From SLFT01 sp964493075 (GTDB lineage Bacteria > Hydrogenedentota > Hydrogenedentia > Hydrogenedentales > CAITNO01): a DNA stretch of 12,466 bases. A program made the translations under genes and the position numbers. The DNA lies in NCBI GenBank assembly GCA_964493075.1, contig CAZBNU010000108.1, forward strand, positions 1-12,466, written 5' to 3'. The notes beneath the pieces were generated by a model. That model had not been told where the DNA came from and searched no databases. It was given only the letters and a program-made list of their open reading frames with translations. Shown here piece by piece: positions 5,475-12,466 of the stretch; position 1 is the stretch's first letter; each line of letters begins with the position of its first letter.

Positions 5475-7616
5475 TTACTTGACGATCTCAATGGGCGCCT
5501 TGGCCACCATGAGTGAAGCATGGCGTCCGCTGTCAAACCGCACCCGTACCTGGAACTTACTTCCTTCACCTTTGGTATACTGTACAACACCACGTCCGAA
5601 ACGGGGGTGCCGTATGACATCGCCGGTTTTCAGCGGGTTACGGGAGGGTGCTTCCGTCGGCGTGTTTGCCGTTGCCGTGCGCGGTGCAGCGGTCTTTTCT
5701 TTTACGGTGTTCCCGTTTCTGTCAACCATGCGCAGGCGTTCTTCCCCGATTTCCTGCAGGAAGCGACTTGGGCGTCTGTTCCTGTTATACACGCCATAAA
5801 GCATGCGTGTATCCGACGCCGTGAGCGTGAGGCTTTTGCGTGCCCGGGTCATAGCCACATAGCACAAGCGTCGCTCTTCCTCAATGTCGTCCTCCTCCTC
5901 AAAACGCATGGAAGGAAACATCTCTTCTTCGAGGCCGATGACATAGACATGGTCAAATTCAAGGCCCTTGGCGCAATGGCAGGTCATGAGCGTGACCGCA
6001 CCCTCGGATTCATCCCAGCCGTCCACATCCGACACCAGCGCGAGTTCTTCAAGAAAGCCTTCCAGACCGCGTTCATCGGCACGCTCGTCGAATTGCTTGC
6101 ACGACACAATAAACTCGTTCACGACTTCGATGCGATTTCGAGAGTCTTTTTCATCGTTGTGCTCCACGTATTCGCGGTAGGCGATGCGTTCCAGCAGTTT
6201 CTCCACCAGTTCCGCCACTTTTGTGGCGGCCACCAGATTGCGCAGGTCATCTATGATGTCAGCCAGTTCAACGGCGGCACGGCGGGTGCGCGTGGAAATA
6301 CTCTCGTCGCCTTCCGCTTCCCGCAGTGCCTGCAGCAGGGGAATGCGGCGTAGTGTGGCGTAGTCCACCAGTTGTTCGCGACCCGTTTCGCCGATGCCTC
6401 TTGTTGGCACATTGAGGATGCGTCGCAGGGATTCATCATCCGCAGGGTTCACCAGCAGTCGGAGGTAGGCGAGAATATCCTTGATTTCCTTGCGGCTGTA
6501 AAACTTGATGCCGCCTACCACCACGTAAGGGACGCGCCAGGTGCGCATGGCCTCTTCCATAAGCCGCGCCAGAATATGCGCACGATAAAAGATGGCGACC
6601 GAACCCGGTTCAAGTTTGCGACGACGTATATCCTCTACCACGAAGTGGGATTCGTCCTCCGCTTCGTCCGCTAGAAAACAGGACACCGGCACTCCCTCTT
6701 CGACCTCCGTAAACAGGCGTTTCCCGAGACGGTTTACGTTGTACGCCACGAGCGCGTTGGCGGCGGCGAGAATTTCGGGCGTGCTGCGGTAGTTTTGTTC
6801 CAGCCGATACACATGAGCCTTGGGGAAGTCGCGGGCAAAATCGAGGATGTTGTTAATGTCCGCGCCGCGCCACGAATAAATGCTCTGGTCTTCATCACCC
6901 ACGACAAACAGATTGCCATCCTCGCCCAGGCAGCGGGCAATGACGTACTGGCTGCGGTTGGTGTCCTGGTACTCGTCCACAAGGATATGCCGAAACCGAT
7001 GGCGGTAGCGATCGCGCACTTCCGGGAACCGCTCCAGCAAAAACGCTGTCAGCGCGGTGAGGTCATCGAAATCCATGGCGCCGCATCCCTTGAGGGCATC
7101 ATGATAGCGGTTCCACAATTCGCGGCATGTTGCCTCTTCCGGCGTTTCCGGTGGGTCGCTCCAGTTGGGGTATGGCTCAATTTGTTTAATACTGCTGATG
7201 TAGCCCAGGGCGGCACGAGGCAACACGGCCATAAAGGTCTTGGACAGTTCCTTAACAAGCCGCTTCATGAGGGACAACTGGTCCTGGTCGTCGAAGATGG
7301 TAAAGTTTTGCGGTCGTTCCAGTAGAGCCGCGTTGCGGCGCAATACCCATAGGCCAAAGGAATGGAACGTGCCAATAAAGGAAGGGGTCATCTCCAGATC
7401 AATGCGGCTGGCAAAGCGGCTTCGCATTTCGCCTGCCGCTTTATTGGTGAACGTAAGGGCCAGCAGGTTGCGGGGGTTAACGCCCCGTTCTTCCACAAGA
7501 TGCGCCATGCGTTCTATGATGACGCGCGTCTTGCCGCTGCCCGCACCCGCCAGCACCAATGCTGGACCGTCAGGCGCGGTTACTGCCGCCTGTTGTGCTT
7601 CATTGAGTTGTACCAT
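5475..7616 (-). CDS. pcrA: ATP-dependent DNA helicase of the UvrD/PcrA family
   Basis: A 713-residue SF1A 3'-5' helicase that unwinds DNA in excision repair and replication conflict resolution and removes RecA filaments. Motifs in order: Q-motif near 4-9, Walker A AGAGSGKT (23-30), Ia LTFTNKAAGEM (54-64), Walker B VDEYQDTN (213-220), III VVGDEDQSIYSWRGAD (238-253), IV LEQNYRST (272-279), V MTCHCAKGLEF (544-554), VI RRLCYVAMTRAR (582-593). After a low-complexity linker rich in A, T and P (about 640-662), the tail RHPRFGRGVVQY to the end matches the C-terminal Tudor-like domain of PcrA, which binds RNA polymerase in known members; this favours PcrA over Rep. The start at 7616 places the Q-motif correctly. 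The only good ribosome site (7632-7638) is 15 bases away, longer than normal. Confidence 0.95.
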   Translation of the reverse strand: MVQLNEAQQAAVTAPDGPALVLAGAGSGKTRVIIERMAHLVEERGVNPRNLLALTFTNKAAGEMRSRFASRIDLEMTPSFIGTFHSFGLWVLRRNAALLERPQNFTIFDDQDQLSLMKRLVKELSKTFMAVLPRAALGYISSIKQIEPYPNWSDPPETPEEATCRELWNRYHDALKGCGAMDFDDLTALTAFLLERFPEVRDRYRHRFRHILVDEYQDTNRSQYVIARCLGEDGNLFVVGDEDQSIYSWRGADINNILDFARDFPKAHVYRLEQNYRSTPEILAAANALVAYNVNRLGKRLFTEVEEGVPVSCFLADEAEDESHFVVEDIRRRKLEPGSVAIFYRAHILARLMEEAMRTWRVPYVVVGGIKFYSRKEIKDILAYLRLLVNPADDESLRRILNVPTRGIGETGREQLVDYATLRRIPLLQALREAEGDESISTRTRRAAVELADIIDDLRNLVAATKVAELVEKLLERIAYREYVEHNDEKDSRNRIEVVNEFIVSCKQFDERADERGLEGFLEELALVSDVDGWDESEGAVTLMTCHCAKGLEFDHVYVIGLEEEMFPSMRFEEEDDIEEERRLCYVAMTRARKSLTLTASDTRMLYGVYNRNRRPSRFLQEIGEERLRMVDRNGNTVKEKTAAPRTATANTPTEAPSRNPLKTGDVIRHPRFGRGVVQYTKGEGSKFQVRVRFDSGRHASLMVAKAPIEIVK

Positions 7617-7631
7617 GGATATGAACTATAA

Positions 7632-7638
7632 CCCTCCT
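7632..7638 (-). promoter_or_regulatory. Unusually distant ribosome binding site of pcrA
   Basis: A near-perfect AGGAGGG on the minus strand is 15 bases from the ATG at 7616. An in-frame TAG lies four codons upstream of the ATG, so no longer ATG/GTG/TTG start exists. An ATA codon would sit at the ideal distance. Either the spacing is tolerated or a rare start is used. Confidence 0.4.
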
Positions 7639-7643
7639 GAATG

Positions 7644-7672
7644 TATACACGGGATGTTCCGCAGTATGACAA
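7644..7672 (-). promoter_or_regulatory. Candidate promoter of pcrA
   Basis: TTGTCA (7672-7667) and TGTATA (7649-7644) on the minus strand are 17 bases apart. The start site would fall near 7637, at the edge of the ribosome binding site, which makes this less certain than the spacing suggests. Confidence 0.28.
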
Positions 7673-7696
7673 ACATTATTGCATTCAAGCACCTCG

Positions 7697-8001
7697 CGTT
7701 TCGGAGGGGGGACATTCCTGTCCCCGAATCACAAACATCTGCCTCCGGTATGTGACATTTCGGGGGACAGGAATGTCCCCNNNNNNNNNNNNNNNNNNNN
7801 NNNNNNNNNNNNNNNNNNNNNNNNNNNNNNNNNNNNNNNNNNNNNNNNNNNNNNNNNNNNNNNNNNNNNNNNNNNNNNNNGAATCACAAACATCTGCCTC
7901 CGGTATGTGACATTTCGGGGGACAGGAATGTCCCCGAATCACAAACATCTGCCTCCGGTATGTGACATTTCGGGGGACAGGAATGTCCCCCCTCCGAAAC
8001 G
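7697..8001. repeat. 55-bp tandem repeat array bounded by 29-bp perfect inverted repeats
   Basis: Identical 55-bp units occupy 7726-7780, 7881-7935 and 7936-7990, with an unresolved stretch between the first two. The flanks 7697-7725 and 7973-8001 are perfect reverse complements, so the right flank overlaps the last unit and the left flank is an inverted copy of it. Each unit contains GGGGACA-GGAA-TGTCCCC (hairpin A; for example 7763-7780) and CCCCGAATCACA...TGTGA-CAT-TTCGGGG (hairpin B, 17-base loop and 3-base bulge), which share the C and G blocks and so compete. There are no variable spacers, so it is not CRISPR. Length in the genome is unknown because of the gap. Confidence 0.9.
7781..7880. 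other. Assembly gap of 100 N
   Basis: Exactly 100 ambiguous bases lie at a unit boundary of the 55-bp array. The round number is a scaffolder placeholder, not a measured distance; the array caused the break. Confidence 0.97.
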
Positions 8002-8076
8002 GCCGGAATGAAGGTCGTGTTGCTTTCTGTGCTTGAAAAATTTGTGTCATTTTACGCCGAAACGTTATCGGTAGAA

Positions 8077-9897
8077 CTAAAAGCTGCTGGACGCGTCCAG
8101 CGTTTCGTCGTGGGGGGCAATTGCCTTGCCTTCAATATTGGGACCGGTGATCATTTCCCTGTAGGGAAGACCGGGGCCCACCATGGGGTAGACAAAGGCA
8201 AATTTATCCACGTTCACTTCAAGAAACGCAGGTCCCTCGAAGGATACAAACGCCTTCAGGGCGGGCAGCAATTCTTCGTAGGTGGTTACGCGGCGCGCAA
8301 ACTTAAATCCGTCCGCTTCCGCTGCCTTGATGAAGTCCTTGGTGTGCATGGTCTTGTCGGTGCCGGAATAGCGTGATCCGTAATACAGGGTTTGCCATTG
8401 TACCACCATGCCGTCGCCGTGGTTGTTCATGAGCAGTACCTTTACCGGCAGGTTGTAATTGGTGCAGGTTTCAAGTTCACCGATATTCATGCGGATGCTA
8501 CCGTCGCCGTCAACATCAATGACCAGTTTGCCCGGGTTGGCGGCTTGTGCGCCGATGGCGGCGGGCAGTCCGAATCCCATGGTGCCCATGCTGCCCGAAG
8601 TGATCCATGTGCGCGGTTTCTTAAAGTCGAAGTATTGCGCACTGAACATCTGATGCTGGCCCACGCCAGTGACAATGATCGCGTCGCCTTTGGTGATCTT
8701 ATTCAGTGCGTCCAATACTGCTTCAGGCTGGATAATGTCTGATTCACGGTTGAAATTGAACGCATATTGCTTTTTCATAGCGGATACATGTTTGATCCAT
8801 TGCTTATGTTCGATTTTCCAGTTTTTGCCTGCCTCGGTAATACTGCGAAGCGCCACGGCGGCGTCACCGACGTAATGCCAGTCCACCGGCTTCACTTTTC
8901 CAATCTCCGCTGCGTCAATGTCAATGTGCGCGATGACGGCGTTGGCGGCGAATTCTTTGGGTAAGCCTGCGACGCGATCGTCAAAGCGCGCTCCTAATGC
9001 GATTAGCAGATCGCACTCGTCTACGGCATAGTTTCCGTAGGCAGAACCGTGCATACCGAGCATGTCCAGACACAGATCGCTGCGGGTGTCTATTGCGCCA
9101 ATGCCCATCAGCGTAGTGACTGCTGGTATCTGGAATTGCTCCATGAAGGTGCGCAGTTCCTTTTCAGCGTTACTGATGATGACGCCGCCACCCACATAGA
9201 GCAGTGGTCGCTTTGCGCGTTTCAGCAGTTTCAAAAAGGATTCCGTCGTTTCCTTAGGCATCTTTTTGTGCGCCATTTTGTTGACGCGCTCCTGGTAGCC
9301 GTGCAACTGCAGCACACTTTCACTGTCGTAGGGGCCTTGCCAATTTTGTACGTCCTTGGGCACATCAATCACAACGGGGCCGGGTCGCCCGCTGCGTGCA
9401 ATCTGAAAGGCGGTGCGCACGGTAGCGGCCAGTTCTGTCGGGTCTTTAACCAGGAAAACATGTTTGGCGCAAGCGCTCATGAGGCCGAAGACGGGCGCTT
9501 CCTGAAAGGCGTCCGTACCGATGGCGGCGCGGGCTACCTGCCCGCAAATCAACACCACGGGGATGGAGTCCGACATACAGTCGCGCACCGGTGTGGCGCT
9601 GTTGGTTGCGCCGGGGCCTGAAGTTACAATGAATACGCCCACCTTACCCGTGGAACGGGCATACCCTGCCGCCATAAACCCGGCGCCCTGTTCGTTGGCA
9701 GGTACTATCAGATTGATAGTGTTACCCGGGTTATCAGTGTTATAGCGAAAAATGGCGTCATAAGTTGGCAGAATCGCGCCGCCGCTGTACCCGAAAATGG
9801 TGTCCACGCCTTCATCTGCAAGGGCCTGTATGGTCATATCGGCGCCGCTCATTATGACGCCGTGATTCTTTGATTTTTTAGATTTTTTTCCAACCAT
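8077..9897 (-). CDS. ilvB: Acetolactate synthase, large (catalytic) subunit
   Basis: ThDP- and FAD-dependent acetohydroxyacid synthase (606 residues), which condenses two pyruvates, or pyruvate with 2-oxobutyrate, at the head of valine, leucine and isoleucine synthesis. The N-terminal ThDP domain shows GYSGGAILPTYDA (36-48), the catalytic glutamate in NEQGAG (E69), VTSGPGATN (91-99), IGTDAFQEAP (126-135) and a GRPGPVVIDVPKDV block (170-183). The central FAD-type domain has LGARFDDRV (301-309). The C-terminal domain has the Mg-ThDP motif from GDGS (464-467) to NN (491-492) and the QWQ tryptophan (W501) followed by GSRYSGT, diagnostic for this enzyme over other ThDP decarboxylases. The residue before EQ is Asn rather than the usual His. 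AAAGGA (9906-9911) is 8 bases from the ATG. No ilvN follows. Confidence 0.92.
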   Translation of the reverse strand: MVGKKSKKSKNHGVIMSGADMTIQALADEGVDTIFGYSGGAILPTYDAIFRYNTDNPGNTINLIVPANEQGAGFMAAGYARSTGKVGVFIVTSGPGATNSATPVRDCMSDSIPVVLICGQVARAAIGTDAFQEAPVFGLMSACAKHVFLVKDPTELAATVRTAFQIARSGRPGPVVIDVPKDVQNWQGPYDSESVLQLHGYQERVNKMAHKKMPKETTESFLKLLKRAKRPLLYVGGGVIISNAEKELRTFMEQFQIPAVTTLMGIGAIDTRSDLCLDMLGMHGSAYGNYAVDECDLLIALGARFDDRVAGLPKEFAANAVIAHIDIDAAEIGKVKPVDWHYVGDAAVALRSITEAGKNWKIEHKQWIKHVSAMKKQYAFNFNRESDIIQPEAVLDALNKITKGDAIIVTGVGQHQMFSAQYFDFKKPRTWITSGSMGTMGFGLPAAIGAQAANPGKLVIDVDGDGSIRMNIGELETCTNYNLPVKVLLMNNHGDGMVVQWQTLYYGSRYSGTDKTMHTKDFIKAAEADGFKFARRVTTYEELLPALKAFVSFEGPAFLEVNVDKFAFVYPMVGPGLPYREMITGPNIEGKAIAPHDETLDASSSF

Positions 9898-9922
9898 ATC
9901 CTGATTCCTTTATATGTTCTGC

Positions 9923-9943
9923 AACGCCTATTACGAAGGCGTT
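9923..9943 (-). promoter_or_regulatory. Hairpin in the ilvB leader
   Basis: AACGCCT and AGGCGTT form a perfect 7-bp stem with a 7-base loop about 25 bases upstream of the ilvB start. No T-run follows, so it is not a terminator by itself. No run of Val, Leu or Ile codons typical of an attenuator leader peptide is seen nearby, and I see no clear ilvB promoter in 9944-10049. Function uncertain. Confidence 0.3.
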
Positions 9944-10045
9944 CATAAGTGATGCAGAAAAAACAAACGGCGCCTGTAGTTTTCTTCCTGGACTGCCGGT
10001 TGTGTGAATATCCCCGGAAGCGAAAATGCTTATTGCGGGGGTTAT

Positions 10046-10088
10046 GGATAAACAAAACGCGAGCGCCATTGAATCAACGACGCTCGCG
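10046..10088 (-). terminator. Rho-independent terminator of rpsA
   Basis: Read on the minus strand, CGCGAGCG (10088-10081) and CGCTCGCG (10065-10058) form a perfect 8-bp GC-rich stem with a 15-base loop, followed directly by TTTTGTTTAT. It begins 23 bases after the rpsA stop. It should separate rpsA from ilvB expression. Confidence 0.8.
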
Positions 10089-10111
10089 GAAAGGTCTTTT
10101 ACACAGGCTGC

Positions 10112-12310
10112 TTAAGCATCCTTTTCCGGTTCCTGCGCCGCATCTTCAGCGGGCGACTCCGGTACACCTGACACGGGGGCCTCCTCTTCCTGTTCTTGGG
10201 CGGGGGCTTCAGTCTCAGGGGCATCTTCCGTTTTTTCTTCAGCGACGGTTTCAGTTTCTTCCACAGGCGCATCTGAATTTTCTTCAGCGACGGTTTCCGT
10301 TTCTTCAGCTGGCGCTTCCGTATTCTCTTCAGTGACAGTTTCTGTTTCTTCAGCTGGCGCTTCCGTATTCTCTTCAGCGGCAGTTTCAGTTTCTTCCACA
10401 GGCGCATCTGAATTTTCTTCAGCGACAGTTTCCGTTTCTTCAGCTGGCGCTTCCTGTTCGGCGGCTTCCTTGTTTTCTTCAGCGGCCTTTGCTTCACGCT
10501 CGGCGGCGCGTGCCGTTTCCACGCGGTTTACGGCCACCATCAGTTCGTGGGCCACATCAGCAAGGCTACGTCCCGCTTGGATCATGCTTTGAGGTACGGA
10601 TCCACTTAATGCAGCGCTAACATCCACGGATTTGCCGTCATCTTCCGCATAATCCTGCATGGTTTCGCGGTTCAGGTCGCGTTGGTATTCGCGGATGCTC
10701 AGGCCGATGCGCCGGTCGGCAGCGCTGATGCTGATCACCTTTGCGCTCACCTTGTCGCCCACCTTCAGCACATCTTCAGGCCGTTGTACCCGTTCGCTGG
10801 AAAGTTCGCTTACATGAATCAGGCCTTCGACACCATTCTCCAAGCGTCCGAAGGCGCCAAAGGCAACGAGTTTTACAATTTCAACTTCAACGTGGGTGCC
10901 GATGGGCAGGTTTTCAACCACGGAGAGCCACGGGTCAGACTGTAGTTGTTTCAGCCCGACACTAATCTTTTCCGCCTCCGGATCGATGCTGAGCACCTGC
11001 ACTTCGACTTCCTGATTCTTCTGGAGTACATCGCTGGGGTTCGTGACCTTCTTTGTCCATGACAAGTCGCTCACATGGAGCAATGCGTCTATGCCGTCTT
11101 CGATCTGCACGAACGCGCCATAATCGGTCATGTTGCGCACAGTACCCTTGATGGTCGAACCGACGGGATACCGCTCGCCGAGTTGTTTCCAGGGATTCGG
11201 CTGCGTCTGCTTGATGCCCAGCGCAATCTTTTCTTCTTCTTTATCCACGCTCAATACCATCACGTCGACTTCATCGCCAACGCTCAGTACTTCGTTCGGG
11301 TAGCGCACGCGGCGGGTCCAGCTCATTTCACTGACATGAACCATGCCTTCAATGCCCTCTTCAAGCTGTACGAAAGCGCCGTATTCCGTCATGCTGACTA
11401 CCTTGCCGCGCATAATGGAACCAACCGGGTAGCGTTCCACAACCGTCGCCCACGGATTCTCTGTTTTCTGTTTCAGGCCAAGGCTGATGCGCTCGGAGTG
11501 CGGGTCGAAACTCAGTACGACCACATCAAGTTTGTCGCCCACTTTGACCATTTGCGACGGATGCTTGACCCGTCCCCAGCTCATATCGGTAACATGGAGC
11601 AGGCCGTCTATGCCGCCCACATCCACGAATGCGCCGAAATCAGTAATATTTTTAACTTCACCCTCAATGACCGCATTGACTTCGATGCGCTCAAGCAGGT
11701 TTTTCTTTTCTTCTGCGCGAAGTTCTTCCAGCAGACGGCGGCGGCTGACCACCACATTGCGGCGGCGGCGTGTCAGTTTGACAATCTTGACCTCCATCTT
11801 CTCGCCGATATATTTTTCAAGGTCGCCTGTGGGACGGAATGTCAACTGGCTTGCAGGCATAAAGGCATCCACGCCGATGTCCACTTTCAGGCCGCCTTTG
11901 ACGCGACGTGTAATTACACCTTCAATAACGCCATCATTATTGTAGACTTCCTGCACATGTTCCCAGTTCTTAATTCGGTCTGCCTTGATCTTGGAAAGCA
12001 CAGGTGCGCCGGTTTCATTTTCGGGTTCCTCAATGTAGAAATCATAGGTCTCGCCTACGGCAACATCACTGATGTGGGTGAATTCACCCGCTTCAACGAT
12101 GCCTTCGCTCTTGTAACCGATGTCTACCAGGATGCGGTCATCTGTGATGTTGACCACCTTGCCGCGAACCACTTCGCCCTCTTTGAAATTCTGGGGGACT
12201 TCCTCCAGCAGTTGGGCCATGTTCGCGCCGTCAAGTTGTTCTCTCAGTTCGGCCTCCAGATCATCAGACATGACCCGGGCCAGTTGCGTTGTCATTGGTT
12301 GTTTGCTCAT
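10112..12310 (-). CDS. rpsA: 30S ribosomal protein S1 with acidic repeat tail
   Basis: RNA-binding ribosomal protein that recruits mRNA to the 30S subunit during initiation. The 732 residues contain six S1 (OB-fold) domains at about 45-111, 126-192, 213-281, 298-368, 385-455 and 472-541; domains 3-6 carry the classical TDFGAFV/LHVSDLSW-type signature and conserved GLKQ-type ends. Domains 1-2 are more divergent, as usual for the ribosome-binding part. From about 600 the chain becomes a charged helix and then five 15-residue repeats (621-695) rich in E, T, A and P, ending in a further acidic, proline-containing tail. It is far longer than the E. coli protein (557 residues), mostly because of this tail. 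The ATG has AAGGA 6 bases upstream. Confidence 0.95.
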   Translation of the reverse strand: MSKQPMTTQLARVMSDDLEAELREQLDGANMAQLLEEVPQNFKEGEVVRGKVVNITDDRILVDIGYKSEGIVEAGEFTHISDVAVGETYDFYIEEPENETGAPVLSKIKADRIKNWEHVQEVYNNDGVIEGVITRRVKGGLKVDIGVDAFMPASQLTFRPTGDLEKYIGEKMEVKIVKLTRRRRNVVVSRRRLLEELRAEEKKNLLERIEVNAVIEGEVKNITDFGAFVDVGGIDGLLHVTDMSWGRVKHPSQMVKVGDKLDVVVLSFDPHSERISLGLKQKTENPWATVVERYPVGSIMRGKVVSMTEYGAFVQLEEGIEGMVHVSEMSWTRRVRYPNEVLSVGDEVDVMVLSVDKEEEKIALGIKQTQPNPWKQLGERYPVGSTIKGTVRNMTDYGAFVQIEDGIDALLHVSDLSWTKKVTNPSDVLQKNQEVEVQVLSIDPEAEKISVGLKQLQSDPWLSVVENLPIGTHVEVEIVKLVAFGAFGRLENGVEGLIHVSELSSERVQRPEDVLKVGDKVSAKVISISAADRRIGLSIREYQRDLNRETMQDYAEDDGKSVDVSAALSGSVPQSMIQAGRSLADVAHELMVAVNRVETARAAEREAKAAEENKEAAEQEAPAEETETVAEENSDAPVEETETAAEENTEAPAEETETVTEENTEAPAEETETVAEENSDAPVEETETVAEEKTEDAPETEAPAQEQEEEAPVSGVPESPAEDAAQEPEKDA
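10226..10450 (-). repeat. Five 45-bp tandem repeats coding the acidic tail of S1
   Basis: The units have the pattern AP(A/V)EETETxxEExx(D/E). Units 1 and 4 differ at a single base of 45 by hand comparison, and units 2 and 5 at four, which points to a recent duplication of a three-unit (135-bp) block. The reading frame is kept because the period is a multiple of three. Confidence 0.9.
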
Positions 12311-12364
12311 TAGTTTTCCTTGCTCCGTTAAAAAGGGAATTTCCGCGAAATGCGGGAGTGTGAT

Positions 12365-12394
12365 ATTCTATCAAAAACAGGAAAACAGTTTCAA
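12365..12394 (-). promoter_or_regulatory. Predicted sigma70-type promoter of rpsA
   Basis: TTGAAA (12394-12389) and TAGAAT (12370-12365) on the minus strand are separated by 18 bases. The start site near 12358 gives a leader of roughly 48 bases. Strong hexamers fit a highly expressed ribosomal gene. Confidence 0.5.
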
Positions 12395-12466
12395 CCTGTG
12401 ATATCTGAGTACAGCGATTCCGCCGTTGACCGCTGAGGCAGCCGTAAGTATTGATTATTTTCCTGA

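Larger units (their letters stand above)
7617..8076. other. Intergenic region between ilvB and pcrA dominated by a repeat array
   Basis: No gene is supported here. The stretch holds the pcrA leader (7617-7696), the inverted-repeat-bounded 55-bp array with its gap (7697-8001), and about 75 bp of unique sequence after the ilvB stop. Apparent reading frames across the array are products of the repeat and the N run. No rho-independent terminator for ilvB is visible. Confidence 0.7.

Noticed and set aside
5366..5620. An 84-codon minus-strand frame overlapping the end of pcrA and the pheA start
   Set aside because: Most of it is an out-of-frame shadow of the PcrA C-terminal domain. Only its last 13 codons lie in the intergenic gap and are treated separately as a weak finding.
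4872..6353. Plus-strand open frames of 214 and 277 codons opposite pheA and pcrA
   Set aside because: They lie entirely or mostly opposite genes with complete motif sets on the minus strand and show no domain signal or ribosome site.
7697..8001. CRISPR array
   Set aside because: Units abut without variable spacers, the whole 55-bp unit repeats identically, and no cas gene is nearby.
7641..8050. Open frames on both strands across the 55-bp array
   Set aside because: They read the tandem repeat and the N run. The apparent peptides are periodic translations of the repeat, with no start signal or support as proteins.
9878..9946. A 22-codon frame overlapping the ilvB start, considered as a leader peptide
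   Set aside because: It has no ribosome site and only scattered Ile and Val codons, and no attenuator structure with a T-run follows.
11075..12313. A 412-codon open frame on the plus strand opposite rpsA
   Set aside because: It is the antisense shadow of a clear S1 gene with six recognisable domains. Its predicted protein has no recognisable motif and long antisense frames are common opposite biased codons.
12391..12466. Open minus-strand frame at the window end, ending in TGA at 12391-12393, as the tail of a gene upstream of rpsA
   Set aside because: Only 24 codons are visible, another frame is also open there, and no motif is recognisable; chance cannot be excluded.

Overview
The window is about 12.5 kb of ordinary bacterial chromosome. 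It carries mostly core metabolic and housekeeping genes at moderate GC, with unusually many palindromic repeats between them. A run of exactly 100 N (7781-7880) inside a tandem repeat marks a scaffolding gap, so this is a draft or metagenome-type assembly. The genes (menaquinone synthesis, bifunctional PheA, six-domain S1 with an acidic tail, paired lysophospholipid-type acyltransferases) suggest a Gram-negative-like bacterium. The repeat-rich spacers and low-similarity protein variants hint at an uncultured lineage. I cannot place it more precisely from sequence alone.

Left part (1-3918): a truncated membrane protein gene leaves on the minus strand. It is divergent from a plus-strand operon of four tightly packed genes: two tandem paralogous PlsC-type acyltransferases overlapping by 11 bp, then menC (o-succinylbenzoate synthase) and menE (o-succinylbenzoate-CoA ligase), which overlap by 8 bp. 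menC and menE are consecutive steps of classical menaquinone synthesis. The divergent spacer has a credible sigma70-type promoter on each strand and a palindromic candidate operator over the start site of the operon.

Middle (3919-4298): a 380-bp convergent intergenic region with no intact gene. It holds three tandem 22-bp repeats, a possible broken reading frame, and a pair of inverted 25-bp palindromes.

Right part (4299-12310), all on the minus strand and transcribed in the order rpsA, ilvB, pcrA, pheA: ribosomal protein S1 with a 15-residue tandem-repeat acidic tail and a rho-independent terminator; the catalytic subunit of acetolactate synthase with no small subunit beside it; a PcrA/UvrD helicase; and chorismate mutase-prephenate dehydratase. 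The spacings and the terminator suggest these are mostly separate units rather than one operon. Between ilvB and pcrA lies a 55-bp tandem array bounded by perfect 29-bp inverted repeats and broken by the assembly gap.

I see no new multi-gene system. The observations most worth checking are the repeat structures: an in-frame palindromic repeat inside menE where the protein linker is unusually short, the 55-bp array, the double palindrome before pheA, and the operator upstream of the acyltransferase-men operon.
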